A DNA stretch of 64,000 nt from positions 53,458 to 117,457 of the forward strand of contig NZ_PGVB01000003.1 in NCBI RefSeq assembly GCF_002860205.1, read 5' to 3'. Position 1 is the stretch's first letter. Every line of letters begins with the position of its first letter. The notes below the pieces were generated by a model, which saw only the letters and a list, made by a program, of their open reading frames with translations, was not told the origin of the DNA and did not search any database. Origin of the DNA: Bacillus sp. T33-2 (GTDB lineage Bacteria > Bacillota > Bacilli > Bacillales > Cytobacillaceae). The translations under genes and the position numbers were made by a program. Of this stretch, positions 1-8,727 are shown one piece after another.

Positions 1-299
1 TACACAAAAGTATTTTTGAGAGGCACCTTTTTTATCAGAACAGTTAATCATTGCCGGAAGGAATAACTCACCAGCACCCTTTGTGTTTCCACATACACTC
101 TGGACATTGTGAAGTGGTAGCGAAAATCGTATTGCAAATAGTCAAAGAGAAGTGCCTGTACTCCTAAATGTTGAACAACTTTCAACAAATCATGGGAGTG
201 GTAGGGTACTTTTTTGTTTGCCTCTGGAAAAAATTTGTAGTTTAAAATAGGTAATTTATTAAAAATTCAAACGAAAATATCCGATATAATCTTTACGGG
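1..299. other. Intergenic stretch with one copy of a degenerate repeat
   Basis: I see no convincing gene here. Positions 68-114 hold a sequence (TCACCAGCACCC, later CATACACTCTGGACAT) that recurs in recognisable form at 4119-4167 and more weakly at 2762-2811. The rest is AT-rich upstream sequence of the first chemoreceptor gene. The window edge cuts off whatever lies to the left. Confidence 0.4.
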
Positions 300-420
300 G
301 TTGGGTCTTAATTCTTAGGGTCTAACGTCTATGATTGCCGGGTTATCGAAAAGCCCTTGCAATAAACAACATAGTTAGCGCGACCCGGCAAGGGCCCTTA
401 TTTTCTCGAAAGGATAAGCT
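300..420 (+). promoter_or_regulatory. Structured leader RNA candidate upstream of chemoreceptor 1
   Basis: Two helices can form that interlock or compete. GCCGGGT (337-343) is complementary to ACCCGGC (383-389), and GCCCTTGC (353-360) is complementary to GCAAGGGC (388-395). The second helix is followed by CCTTATTTTCT, like a weak terminator. CTAAC/GTTAG (322-326/374-378) can pair too. The segment GGGTCTAA...ATGATTGCCGGGTTATCGAA resembles the 3' half of a c-di-GMP-I aptamer, but the diagnostic 5' half (GCAAACC, ACGCAAAGCC) is missing. It could be a diverged aptamer with expression platform or an unrelated leader. Confidence 0.35.
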
Positions 421-611
421 TTATTACTAACAAAAACATTAGAAGAACGAGATGATGTGGACTTTAACAACTTTATAAACCGAATTAGGCGGCACTAAAT
501 GTTATTATTTGTCACAAAAAAAGAACCAGTGTTATTAGTCGCAAAAATCTATGAAGTAAATATTTATGAGGATGCTTATAGCCATAGAGCAAAATTTAAA
601 GGAGTTTATTT

Positions 612-2654
612 ATGAGCCATTCAAGGAAACAGATAAAGAACATTATAAATTTTAACTTTGGTACTAAAATAGCCGTGATAACGATTGTAATTATTATCGC
701 AACAGTTTTCAGTTTATCTGCTTTCAGTTATAAAGCTCAAGAGTCGGTGATACATAACCAAATGACATTGGAAGTAAACGAAAATGTGGCCAAACTAGTA
801 TCTGATTATGATTCTTACCATCAAACCGTCGAAATTTTAAAAGAAAGCTTGAAAAACAATAATTTGAAATTGGCCCAATCTGTCAGGGAAATCCTTAAAG
901 GCCGCGATAGCTATTCTACAGGGGAGCTTTCTGCTTTAGCGAAACAAATTGGTGTTTCGGAAGTGAATGTTATGAATGATAAAGGAATTATGCAATTTAG
1001 CAGTAATCCTGATCTTATCGGTTATCAATATGATTCATCCGACCAATCCAAACCCTTTATAGAGGCAATAAAAAACAAAGGTTTTGAACTTGCGCAAGAA
1101 CCTTCTGTTCGTGGTGCGGATAAAAAAATGTTCATGTATATTGGTGTTGCACGTCAGGATAAACCGGGAATGTTTCAAATCGGCATGGAACCTCTGGAAT
1201 TCCAGAAAGTTGTTGATTCCGTAAATCTACAGGATACAGTAAAAAAATATTCTTTTCAAAAGACAGGGTTAACTTTTATTGCCAACCCCCAAGGAGTTAT
1301 AATCGCTCATCCACAAAAGGATTATATCGGAAAAAATCTAGACAATCTATCTTTTGGGGGGCTCATTGCTTCAGATGGTAAGGGAGATTTTCAGTATGAA
1401 GACGAGGGGAAAATAAAATATTTGGCCTTCGATCGCACTTCTGATGGAACTCTTATTGCGGCTGCGGTGGAAACCGATGATTACTTGGCCTCTTTAGATA
1501 AGTTAATGTTTAACCTGATTCTTACTGGATGTATTATTCTTCTGATTTCAATGTTCTTTATTTTGTATTATTCACGGAGGAACATTACAAAACCGATAAC
1601 AGAAATTCAAAGTGCCATGAAAGAAATCGCAGAGGGCAATTTAAGACAGGAATTTCAGTCGAATCGAAAAGATGAAATTGGCAAGATGTTCAATTACTTG
1701 AATGAAATGACTAATAGTCTTCGTGAATTAATTAGCAAGATTGCGGATAACTCAGATCAAGTCGCAGCTTCAGCAGAAGAATTATCTGCAAGTGCTGAAC
1801 AGACAGGAAAAGCAACAGAACAAATTGCCACTACAATTCAGGAAGTTGCTGCTGGTTCTGATAAACAAATACAAGGGGTAGAAGAAGGTTCTAAAATCAT
1901 CAGTCAACTGGCCGTTGGTGTTCAACAAATTGCTGATAATGGCCATAGCATTAATCTTGCTGTAGCTGATACTCTGGAAAAGGCGACAGGCGGAGAAAAG
2001 AGTATTCAATTGGCAATCAAACAAATGAATACAATTAGTGATACGGTTAATAATCTTTCACAAACAGTCAAAGTATTAGGAGAACGTTCAAATGAGATCA
2101 GCAAAATTGTACAGGTAATTACAGATATTTCTTCCCAAACGAACCTTCTTGCTTTAAATGCTGCTATTGAAGCTGCCAGAGCAGGAGAACACGGTAAAGG
2201 ATTTGCAGTTGTTGCTGATGAGGTGCGTAAATTAGCAGAACAGTCCTCAAGCTCAGCCCAGCAGATTGCTCAACTGATCATAGCAATTCAGGAAGAAACG
2301 AACAAGACGACCCAATCTATGGAATATGCTACGAAAGAAGTGAATGAAGGGATAGGAATTGTAAACATAGCTGGAGAATCATTTGAACAAATTCAGCATT
2401 CTGTAAACGAAGTAGTCGCTAAAATTGAGCAGGTACAATCTGTTATTGAACAAATTTCAGAGTCGACAGAGCAGGTTGTTGAATCGATTAATATTATTGC
2501 AGAAGTAGCAGAAATTTCTGCTGCTGGCACGCAAAATGTATCAGCAGCCACGGAAGAACAATTAGCTTCTATGGAGGAGATTTCTGCTTCTGCAGCTTCA
2601 TTAACAGATATGGCTGAAGAATTACAAAAAACCATAGGGAAATTTCAAGTTTAA
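612..2654 (+). CDS. Methyl-accepting chemotaxis protein with Cache-type sensor
   Basis: A membrane chemoreceptor of 680 residues that senses an extracellular ligand and signals to CheA/CheW. TM1 lies at about residues 19-41, an extracytoplasmic Cache-like sensor at about 45-290, TM2 at about 297-319, then HAMP (about 320-373) and the coiled-coil signalling domain. The conserved hairpin tip ([20 protein letters not shown]) is near residue 508. The start is supported by AAAGGAG seven bases upstream of ATG. It is the first of two chemoreceptors here and follows a structured leader. The ligand is unknown; Cache receptors often bind amino acids or organic acids. Confidence 0.93.
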   Translation: MSHSRKQIKNIINFNFGTKIAVITIVIIIATVFSLSAFSYKAQESVIHNQMTLEVNENVAKLVSDYDSYHQTVEILKESLKNNNLKLAQSVREILKGRDSYSTGELSALAKQIGVSEVNVMNDKGIMQFSSNPDLIGYQYDSSDQSKPFIEAIKNKGFELAQEPSVRGADKKMFMYIGVARQDKPGMFQIGMEPLEFQKVVDSVNLQDTVKKYSFQKTGLTFIANPQGVIIAHPQKDYIGKNLDNLSFGGLIASDGKGDFQYEDEGKIKYLAFDRTSDGTLIAAAVETDDYLASLDKLMFNLILTGCIILLISMFFILYYSRRNITKPITEIQSAMKEIAEGNLRQEFQSNRKDEIGKMFNYLNEMTNSLRELISKIADNSDQVAASAEELSASAEQTGKATEQIATTIQEVAAGSDKQIQGVEEGSKIISQLAVGVQQIADNGHSINLAVADTLEKATGGEKSIQLAIKQMNTISDTVNNLSQTVKVLGERSNEISKIVQVITDISSQTNLLALNAAIEAARAGEHGKGFAVVADEVRKLAEQSSSSAQQIAQLIIAIQEETNKTTQSMEYATKEVNEGIGIVNIAGESFEQIQHSVNEVVAKIEQVQSVIEQISESTEQVVESINIIAEVAEISAAGTQNVSAATEEQLASMEEISASAASLTDMAEELQKTIGKFQV

Positions 2655-3153
2655 AAGAAGAAGTTGTAAATCGGATTTAATTAAAAAAATTGACGTGCCT
2701 ACCCTCTAATGCTCAACAAGTGTCTATGAATCCGGCATTGAACAAGGGGAAGCCAGATAAACTCATCAACATCCCTGGTGTTGCCACATAGATTCCACAC
2801 GTATTGAGTGTGTCTCGAACATGATTTTAAACTGTGTTAAGACAAAAAGATATAGCAGGAACCCGATAAGAGGTTACCTGCTTCTTTTAACATGTTGGGG
2901 CAGCGATTTGACAGTGCAATGGGTATTTGAAGAAACATAACTAAAATATACGACCTAAAAACAATTGACAAATTAAATAATAAATCATAGAATTTTTCTT
3001 TATCTTAATAGAGAATCTAGCAAAGAGCGTATGCATAGCAAAGGCCTATTAATTTATTCGATCTGGTTATAAGTCGAAATATAAAAAGTTTTAGCTAGAT
3101 AAAGAGCTATCTTGTGCTGGTTTTTTATTTATTTACGATATCAGGGGGTTAAA
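2655..3153. other. Intergenic region, repeat copy and possible terminator
   Basis: About 500 bases without a supported gene. A weak third copy of the repeat seen at 68 and 4119 lies at 2762-2811 (TCATCAACATCCCTGGTGTTGCCACATA). An imperfect hairpin, AGCAGGAACC...GGTTACCTGCT followed by TCTTTT, at about 2854-2888 could end chemoreceptor 1 transcripts. The final 100 bases are AT-rich and presumably hold the promoter of the FNT gene. Confidence 0.4.
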
Positions 3154-3978
3154 ATGTCTTATCATACACCACAGAAAATTGCGGAATTGTCAATTGAATC
3201 AGGTTTTAGAAAAGCAAAAATGTCTATACCAACTATGCTTATCTTAGGTTTTCTTGCCGGGGCTTTTATTGCAATGGGGTTTCTTCTTTACGTCCGATTA
3301 ACAGGGAATATGCCTAAAGACTGGGGTTCATTTACTACTTTTTTAGGTGCTGCGGTCTTTCCAATTGGAATTGTGCTCGTGTTACTTGCAGGCGGTGAGT
3401 TATTAACAGGTAACATGATGACTTTACCAATGGCGTGGTTTGCAAAAAAAATTACTTTCACGGAGATTGTCAGGAACTGGTTCTATATATTAATTAGTAA
3501 TTTTATTGGTGCTGTCTTTGTTGCTTACTTTTTCGGCCATGTCGTTGGTTTAACTGAAACTGGGCCATATTTAAATCAAACTGTTACTATTGCACAAGCA
3601 AAGCTTAACGATACTTTTATGCAAGCCTTCATTTCCGCAATTGGCTGCAACTGGCTTGTTGCATTGGCTATATGGATAGCAACTGGAAGCCAGGATTATG
3701 CAGGGAAAATTATGGGTGTATGGTTTCCGATCATGGCTTTCATAGTCATTGGCTTTCAACACGTTGTTGCGAATATGTTTATCATACCGGCTGCGATCTT
3801 TGCAGGGGAAGTCACTTGGATGGAATACACGCCCAACTTTGTTGCCGTACTTCTGGGAAACATAGTTGGCGGTTCAATTTTTGTTGGACTTGCATACTTT
3901 ACGGTCTATAATTCCCATTTACATAGACATGTGGTAGCTAAGCAAAAACATCCTGAAAAACGGATAATTAATCTTTAA
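3154..3978 (+). CDS. Formate/nitrite transporter (FNT) family channel
   Basis: A 274-residue integral membrane protein of the FNT family (FocA/NirC type), which conducts formate, nitrite or related small anions across the cell membrane as a pentamer. Six hydrophobic segments are visible, with the family-typical stretches GGELLTGNMM and GFQHVVANMF. An upstream in-frame start at 3112 exists, but the ATG at 3154 has AGGGGG six bases before it and gives the usual N-terminus, so I use it. It lies between two chemoreceptor genes and is monocistronic. The sequence does not separate formate from nitrite specificity. The closest Bacillus relatives are YrhG and YwcJ. Confidence 0.88.
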   Translation: MSYHTPQKIAELSIESGFRKAKMSIPTMLILGFLAGAFIAMGFLLYVRLTGNMPKDWGSFTTFLGAAVFPIGIVLVLLAGGELLTGNMMTLPMAWFAKKITFTEIVRNWFYILISNFIGAVFVAYFFGHVVGLTETGPYLNQTVTIAQAKLNDTFMQAFISAIGCNWLVALAIWIATGSQDYAGKIMGVWFPIMAFIVIGFQHVVANMFIIPAAIFAGEVTWMEYTPNFVAVLLGNIVGGSIFVGLAYFTVYNSHLHRHVVAKQKHPEKRIINL

Positions 3979-4118
3979 TAACTACCCCTTTGTACTGCAA
4001 TTTATATAAAAATATTATTAATTACACAACTAACATCCAATTAACTCGCAATCCCTCTTGTTGCCATGTTGAGTGTGCCTCCCATTTATGATAAAAGAAG
4101 GTAACTGACCGTAAATTC

Positions 4119-4167
4119 TTCACCAGCACCCCTCTGCGTTGACCAATACACTCTGGACATGTGGAAG
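4119..4167. repeat. Dispersed degenerate repeat, copy at 4119
   Basis: CTTCACCAGCACCC and, after a short variable part, ATACACTCTGGACAT match the copy at 68-114. The two copies flank the chemoreceptor 1 / FNT block. The family is unknown to me. Confidence 0.45.
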
Positions 4168-4262
4168 CTGTGAGTTGCTTAGTCAAGCGGTGATATATTA
4201 CCGTTTCTTATAATTACCTTGAATACTGTTTATTGCAGAAAGAAGTAAAACTGAGTATAAGT

Positions 4263-4290
4263 GTGCAGAGGTCTCTCTGCGCATTTTTTT
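4263..4290 (+). terminator. Rho-independent terminator
   Basis: GTGCAGAG and CTCTGCGC form an 8-bp stem with one wobble pair, followed by ATTTTTTTA. It lies about 285 bases downstream of the FNT gene and is the first good terminator after it. Confidence 0.6.
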
Positions 4291-4542
4291 ATACCCATGA
4301 TTAGCCCGGAGATCGATAAATACCAGAAACTTTTTATTACTAATTTCCACCAATTCCGCACTGTGATTGAAAAAAATATTCAACGGAGAGAATATCATAT
4401 AGTAATATTGATTCAGGCAAAGTATAATATTAAAACAAACCAGTAGGTAAAAATACTTAAGCACCAGGGGGAGTTTGCGGGTTTTAATGTTTGTTTTACT
4501 CCATTAAGATTTTTTCTTATACAAATATTTCATTTTCTTACG

Positions 4543-4630
4543 ATAATGGCAAACCTGCCAAAAGACAGGGACGCAAAGCCACAGGCCTAAGACAGAAATG
4601 TTATGGCGGCTGGGTTACCGAACAAGATGG
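4543..4630 (+). ncRNA. c-di-GMP-I (GEMM) riboswitch
   Basis: The conserved landmarks of class I cyclic di-GMP aptamers occur in order: GGCAAACCTG, the AAAAG tetraloop-like segment, GGGACGCAAAGCC, GGCCTAA, and GGCTGGGTTACCG. A terminator follows at 4648-4676, then the chemoreceptor gene at 4781. By knowledge of the family, c-di-GMP binding changes terminator formation, so this receptor is probably expressed according to the motile/sessile decision. Whether ligand turns expression on or off cannot be read directly. Confidence 0.9.
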
Positions 4631-4647
4631 TTTTATTTCCTATAAGT

Positions 4648-4676
4648 AAATCCACCTTTTTTTGGTGGATTTTTTT
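4648..4676 (+). terminator. Riboswitch expression-platform terminator
   Basis: AAATCCACC and GGTGGATTT form a 9-bp stem followed by a run of T. It lies 18 bases after the c-di-GMP aptamer and before the chemoreceptor gene, the standard arrangement for transcriptional control. Confidence 0.85.
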
Positions 4677-4685
4677 ATATCCATC

Positions 4686-4743
4686 GAAGCGTGGGGACGG
4701 TTCTCCTGCTTGCTTGGAAGCAAAAGAACCGTCCCTATGCTTC
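4686..4743. repeat. Palindromic extragenic element (GGGACGGTTCT type)
   Basis: GAAGC...GGGACGGTTCT at the left and AGAACCGTCCC...GCTTC at the right form a long imperfect hairpin with about 20 loop bases containing GCTTG/CAAAG. Similar GGGACGGTTCT elements are familiar from many Firmicute genomes as small dispersed palindromes. It lies between the riboswitch terminator and the chemoreceptor start, so it is transcribed in the leader when the terminator is read through. Confidence 0.65.
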
Positions 4744-4780
4744 AAAAAATTTTATAACATCTGGAGAGTGACATAAGGTA

Positions 4781-6757
4781 ATGAGGTTGGTTGTTAAAAA
4801 CACGATAGTGATCAGTTTATTGATTACAATATCCATGATAAGCATTTCTGCATTTGGATATATGAAAGCAAAGGATTTTCTATATGAAAGATTTCAGGAA
4901 CAAGCATACAGTGAACTTGAATCGGTGAAAGCGAATATAGATATATGGATCAAAGGTAAACAGGAAACAATGGAATACATAGCTGAAGCGGATGAATTAA
5001 AAACAAGTGACGTCAATAAGGCAGACGCTTTAGGTGCACGGATCGCCAAAAGGATGGATAATCCGGATGCATTCGCCTTTATGAGTGCGGAAGGTTTCTT
5101 ATATTTGGGGGGAAATAAAATACCGGTCACTGACTTTGAACACTATAAAGGTGGCATGGACAAACTTACAAAAACATACAATCCAGTTCCTTCGGCAACC
5201 CCAAGTTTGAATGGGGCACCGATCGTATTATCTTCATCACCAGTTTATGGTGCAATTGGAGAGGTTGTTGGAGTTGCATCAGGAGGCAATCAAATCGAAA
5301 GCCTGATGAATATTATCTCTAATGTAAAAATTGGGGATAGTGGATACGTCACGGTCTTTACCGGCGATGGAACCATTGTGGCAGGTCAAAAGAAAGAGGA
5401 TGTCCTTAAAAAGAAAATTGCAGATTATGAAAATAGTGACCTGGACAAATTGGTAGCACAAAGCATGAATGGCAAGACGGGCGCGATCGAAACAAACTTT
5501 AACGGGGAAGATAATCTGATTTTTTATGGCAAAGCGAAAGAAATGGATTGGGGCATCATGATCTCCGTGCCTGTGAAGGAAGCATTTGCCGATGCAAAGT
5601 CATTGTTGAATTACTTTGTGATTATTACATTTGTCTTTATCCTGTTAAGTGCAGTCATCAGTTATATTATTAATTTACGCTCCTTAAAACCAATAAATGA
5701 AGTTAATGAAAAACTAGCTGAATTGGCAAATAACGAAGGCGATTTGACTCAAAGATTAAGAATTAAGAGCAAAGATGAAGTCGGGAATCTGGCAAAAAAC
5801 TCTAATTCTTTGCTGGATAGCTTGCAGGATTTAATTGGCGGCATTCTCCAAAAAGGAGAAGTTGTTGCAGAAAACACTTCTGTCCTGTCGGAGCATGCTG
5901 AAGAAATGGTGCAATTATCGGGTGTCGTTACAAAGAACGTCCAAGTTGCAGCAGAAATATCTACAGAACAAGAAATAGGAAACAAAAAGAATTTGCAATC
6001 AATTAACGGGATAACGCAAAGTGTATCAGGGATAAAAGATTATTCTTTATTGGTTTCCGAGAAAACAAAGAAATCTTACAAGGAAGTTGAGAAAGCGAAT
6101 GAGGATGTTATAGCATTGTTGAATCAAATGTCTGTTATACAGGACTCGGTTCGCAATTCTTCCGACATTGTAAGGAAATTGGGTAATCGCTCTGTCGAAA
6201 TTGGAAATATCGTTGAATTGATCACCAGAATCTCACAACAAACAAATCTGCTTGCGTTAAATGCTTCCATTGAGGCAGCCAGGGCTGGCGAACATGGAAA
6301 AGGATTTGCTGTCGTTGCTGAGGAAGTTAGAAAGCTGGCGGAGGAATCTGCGCAATCAGCTAAGCAAATTTCCGAGCTTGTAAATGAGATACAAACAGAC
6401 ACGTCCAATGCGGTTGTGGAGATTGAAGCTGGAACAGGCCAATTCGGGACTGGTATGGAAAAGTTGAAAGATGTAAATGGAAGTCTGCAGGATGTATACC
6501 ACTCATCTAAAGAGTCTTCAAATGAAGTGGACAAGATATTTATAGAAATCGAAAAACTGCTTTCAAAAGTAGAAGATGTGGAACGGGTGATAAATGATAA
6601 TTCGCAGAAATCTATGGACTCTACTAAATACATCCGTGAAGTTGCCGCTTCTTCAGAAGAACAGCTATACTCTATTCAAGATATTAAAACATCAATTGAA
6701 AAAACCGCCCAATTCGCCGAAGAATTAAGTGTTTTATTGAACCGGTTCAAAATATAG
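4781..6757 (+). CDS. Methyl-accepting chemotaxis protein with dCache sensor, under c-di-GMP riboswitch
   Basis: A 658-residue transmembrane chemoreceptor. TM1 is at about residues 7-26, followed by an extracellular double-Cache-like sensor (about 30-275, with repeated [10 protein letters not shown] features), TM2 (about 282-302), HAMP (about 303-356) and the signalling domain. The hairpin tip ([20 protein letters not shown]) lies near residue 485. The ligand is unknown. It is preceded by a GEMM riboswitch and terminator, so its synthesis is probably tied to cyclic di-GMP. The ribosome site is weak (GGAGAG about 14 bases upstream, AAGG close to ATG). A palindromic terminator-like repeat follows immediately. 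Confidence 0.93.
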   Translation: MRLVVKNTIVISLLITISMISISAFGYMKAKDFLYERFQEQAYSELESVKANIDIWIKGKQETMEYIAEADELKTSDVNKADALGARIAKRMDNPDAFAFMSAEGFLYLGGNKIPVTDFEHYKGGMDKLTKTYNPVPSATPSLNGAPIVLSSSPVYGAIGEVVGVASGGNQIESLMNIISNVKIGDSGYVTVFTGDGTIVAGQKKEDVLKKKIADYENSDLDKLVAQSMNGKTGAIETNFNGEDNLIFYGKAKEMDWGIMISVPVKEAFADAKSLLNYFVIITFVFILLSAVISYIINLRSLKPINEVNEKLAELANNEGDLTQRLRIKSKDEVGNLAKNSNSLLDSLQDLIGGILQKGEVVAENTSVLSEHAEEMVQLSGVVTKNVQVAAEISTEQEIGNKKNLQSINGITQSVSGIKDYSLLVSEKTKKSYKEVEKANEDVIALLNQMSVIQDSVRNSSDIVRKLGNRSVEIGNIVELITRISQQTNLLALNASIEAARAGEHGKGFAVVAEEVRKLAEESAQSAKQISELVNEIQTDTSNAVVEIEAGTGQFGTGMEKLKDVNGSLQDVYHSSKESSNEVDKIFIEIEKLLSKVEDVERVINDNSQKSMDSTKYIREVAASSEEQLYSIQDIKTSIEKTAQFAEELSVLLNRFKI

Positions 6758-6762
6758 AAAAA

Positions 6763-6816
6763 GGGGCCTGACCCCCAGTGAGTTAGTGAATTAACGTACT
6801 GGGGGGCGGGGCTTTT
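6763..6816. repeat. GGGGCCTGACCCCC palindromic repeat, copy 1, acting as terminator
   Basis: GGGGCCTGACCCCCAGT, a loop containing GTTAGTGAATTAACG, then ACTGGGGGGCGGGGC followed by TTTTT. The arms match best at their inner halves, so this copy is diverged from the perfect one at 30439-30490. It starts five bases after the chemoreceptor stop codon and can serve as its terminator. Confidence 0.65.
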
Positions 6817-6909
6817 TGGACTAATAAGAGAATTTAAAATTTTCAGATTTGTTTTCAAATGCCTTAACAGAATGATGTAGCTTTTGTTTATAAAAAACCA
6901 TTACTAATA

Positions 6910-7496
6910 TTATTTGAATAGCCAGGAATAGTCATGCAGAACTGCGTGGTAACTATAACTGGGTGTTCCTTCTAACTGAATGATGCTGATGTCACTGTTT
7001 CCAATTATTTGCCGTGTTAAAAAGTCGTAAACAAAATTTGGAATTGTCGCTGCTATGAGTGAACCAGTTTTTAAATCACATACATTAATGTGATTGCCGC
7101 GCTTAGAATCACTAGCAAAAGTGGATTTAAACCGTTGATAAATATATGTGAAAAGGCAAAGAAAAAGCTGGACACCAAAAATAATTTTGTTATCGAAAGA
7201 TGTTTAAAAGTTGCTACCATATAACCTCTGTACATCATTTCTTCATTCAGACCTACCAGAAACCAGGAAATAGCTGATAGTAAAAACATGGGAATCACAT
7301 GCGGGTTTGAGAGATAGTTGCTGTTAAACTCTGCCGATACCATTTCGGTTTCTGACATGATCATGGTCACCAGAAAAAATAAACCAACAGTTAAAACGGT
7401 AGATGAAATCGAAAAAACAGCCTGTGTGCGATCAAGTTTGAAGTTCATAGTTCTCAGTAAATTAATTAGATCGCCCACTTTTTTTAGAGCAATCAT
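6910..7496 (-). pseudogene. CPBP family intramembrane metalloprotease, frameshifted
   Basis: The protein is a CAAX-protease-like (CPBP/Abi) membrane protein. It has several hydrophobic segments, the first motif EEMMYRGYM and the second FAFSHI. I place the start at 7496 because GGAGATGG precedes it at proper spacing; a longer upstream reading overlaps the DUF1540 gene and is unlikely. The reading frame stops at 7071 after ...LMYVI. The usual continuation, LKTGSLIAATIPNF..., is present in another frame down to a stop at 6910. One extra T in the run at about 7075 would restore the reading. This is either a real frameshift or an assembly indel. Confidence 0.7.
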
Positions 7497-7557
7497 CTTG
7501 ATTATTCCATCTCCAAAGAGGGTATTGATTACAAAACCCTTAAGGAGGTGGCCTTTA

Positions 7558-7713
7558 ATGGCAACTGAGGTATTGTGCAATGTGCAAAATTGTAAATACT
7601 GGGCAGAAGGGGACAAGTGTGTTGCCGACTCTATTTTTGTGATTGGTGAACGCGGAAGAATAGCTTCCGATGTTGAGGAAACTGCTTGCAAAACCTTTGA
7701 ACACCGCAAGTAA
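7558..7713 (+). CDS. DUF1540 domain small cysteine-rich protein
   Basis: A 51-residue protein with the DUF1540 pattern: two early cysteines (CNVQNC), then YW..G.KC, a central IFVIG, and a late ETACKTF. Four or more cysteines suggest metal binding, but no function is established. The start is fixed by AAGGAGG eight bases upstream of the ATG. Such proteins are common in sporulating Firmicutes, often as tandem domains; here there is one. It diverges from the frameshifted CPBP gene on the other strand. Confidence 0.85.
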   Translation: MATEVLCNVQNCKYWAEGDKCVADSIFVIGERGRIASDVEETACKTFEHRK

Positions 7714-7826
7714 CGCCAAGTAGTTTAAACGGGACGGCCAAATAGGAAGAGTTCTATACCTGGGATAGTATAATTAGTATTTAGATCATCTCATGGAATT
7801 GATCCACTCAATTGAATATTTGTCGG

Positions 7827-7869
7827 GCGTGTTTTTGATCAAACTTTTTTCAAAAACACGCTCTTTTTT
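7827..7869 (+). terminator. Strong Rho-independent terminator
   Basis: GCGTGTTTTTGA and TCAAAAACACGC form a perfect 12-bp stem followed by TCTTTTTTT. It separates the DUF1540 gene from the TetR operon. Confidence 0.75.
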
Positions 7870-7963
7870 TGTTCGTTTAACAAGGCTGGAAGTTGAATAA
7901 ACATTATTCCGAATGAAATGCATCAAGTTTCATTTTTTTGTAAAAAATGTAGCTTGAACACCA

Positions 7964-8014
7964 TTGACCAAATGGGTCAACAAGGATACAATATGATTGA
8001 CTAATGTGGTCAAT
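7964..8014 (+). promoter_or_regulatory. Promoter with two overlapping operators for the TetR regulator
   Basis: TTGACC (7964-7969) and TACAAT (7987-7992) with 17 bases between them form a near-ideal sigma-A promoter. Two related palindromes cover it: TTGACC-AAATG-GGTCAA (7964-7980) over the -35 and ATTGAC-TAATGTG-GTCAAT (7996-8014) at the transcription start. This is the classic layout for an autorepressing TetR-family protein controlling its own exporter operon. Confidence 0.65.
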
Positions 8015-8053
8015 CTCGATATTCAGTATGACAGAAAAGAGGGCTGTCCCCTA

Positions 8054-8677
8054 ATGTTTTCGAAATTTTTGAACCTGGAAAAGGAAAAACAAGACCGTAT
8101 CATAAATGCCGCGATAAAAGAATTTGCCCAGAAGGGATATGATAAGGCATCGACCAATGAAATAGTCAAGGAAGCGGGAATATCAAAGGGTTTGCTGTTT
8201 CATTACTTTCAAAACAAAAAACAGCTGTTTTTATTTTTATTTGATTATTGCTACAACATAGTCGCCGATGAATTTTACAAAAAAGTCGACCTTACTGAAG
8301 TGGATTTTTTTAACAGAATACGTCAGTCAGTGAAGATTAAAATGGAACTGCTAACGAAATATCCGGAGATCTTTAAATTTATCCAAGAGGCTTATATGGA
8401 GGATTCAACCGAAATAAAAACAGAGCTTGAAACAAAGATAGCTAAGCTGAATGAAATTAATGCCGGAAAAGTTTATGAAGGCATTGATGTTACAAAATTT
8501 AGAGATGATATGGCTATTGAAAAAATCTTAAAAATCATAACTTGGACTTTTGAAAAAATGAGTGATGAGGAGCTTTACAAAGCAAAATTATCACGATCCC
8601 ACGAAATTGATTATCCAAAAGTCATGATGGAAGCAGAAGATTATTTCGAGATATTAACTAAATGTTTTTATAAATGA
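8054..8677 (+). CDS. TetR/AcrR family transcriptional repressor
   Basis: A DNA-binding repressor of 207 residues with an N-terminal TetR helix-turn-helix (IINAAIKEFAQKGYDKAS...TNEIVKEAGISKGLLFHYF, about residues 14-60) and a variable ligand-binding C-terminal half. I use ATG 8054 because an alternative start at 7997 falls inside the second operator and because MFSKFLNLE is the usual N-terminus in this subgroup. It lies just upstream of an ABC-2 export system and probably represses it together with itself. The inducer is unknown. Confidence 0.88.
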   Translation: MFSKFLNLEKEKQDRIINAAIKEFAQKGYDKASTNEIVKEAGISKGLLFHYFQNKKQLFLFLFDYCYNIVADEFYKKVDLTEVDFFNRIRQSVKIKMELLTKYPEIFKFIQEAYMEDSTEIKTELETKIAKLNEINAGKVYEGIDVTKFRDDMAIEKILKIITWTFEKMSDEELYKAKLSRSHEIDYPKVMMEAEDYFEILTKCFYK

Positions 8678-8727
8678 GACGACGCGCATGACTGTGTCTG
8701 AATAAGAAGGAAAAAAGGGGGCTATAA

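Noticed and set aside
4198..4464. Reverse 88-codon and forward 61-codon frames between FNT gene and riboswitch
   Set aside because: No ribosome sites, AT-rich composition, overlapped by terminator and repeat; no recognisable protein.
6124..6633. 169-codon reverse frame inside chemoreceptor 2
   Set aside because: Antisense shadow of the coiled-coil signalling domain (Ser-rich); no ribosome site.
7318..7713. 131-codon forward frame as a single gene
   Set aside because: The first 80 codons are antisense to the CPBP gene; only the last 51 codons, with AAGGAGG before ATG 7558, form the DUF1540 gene.
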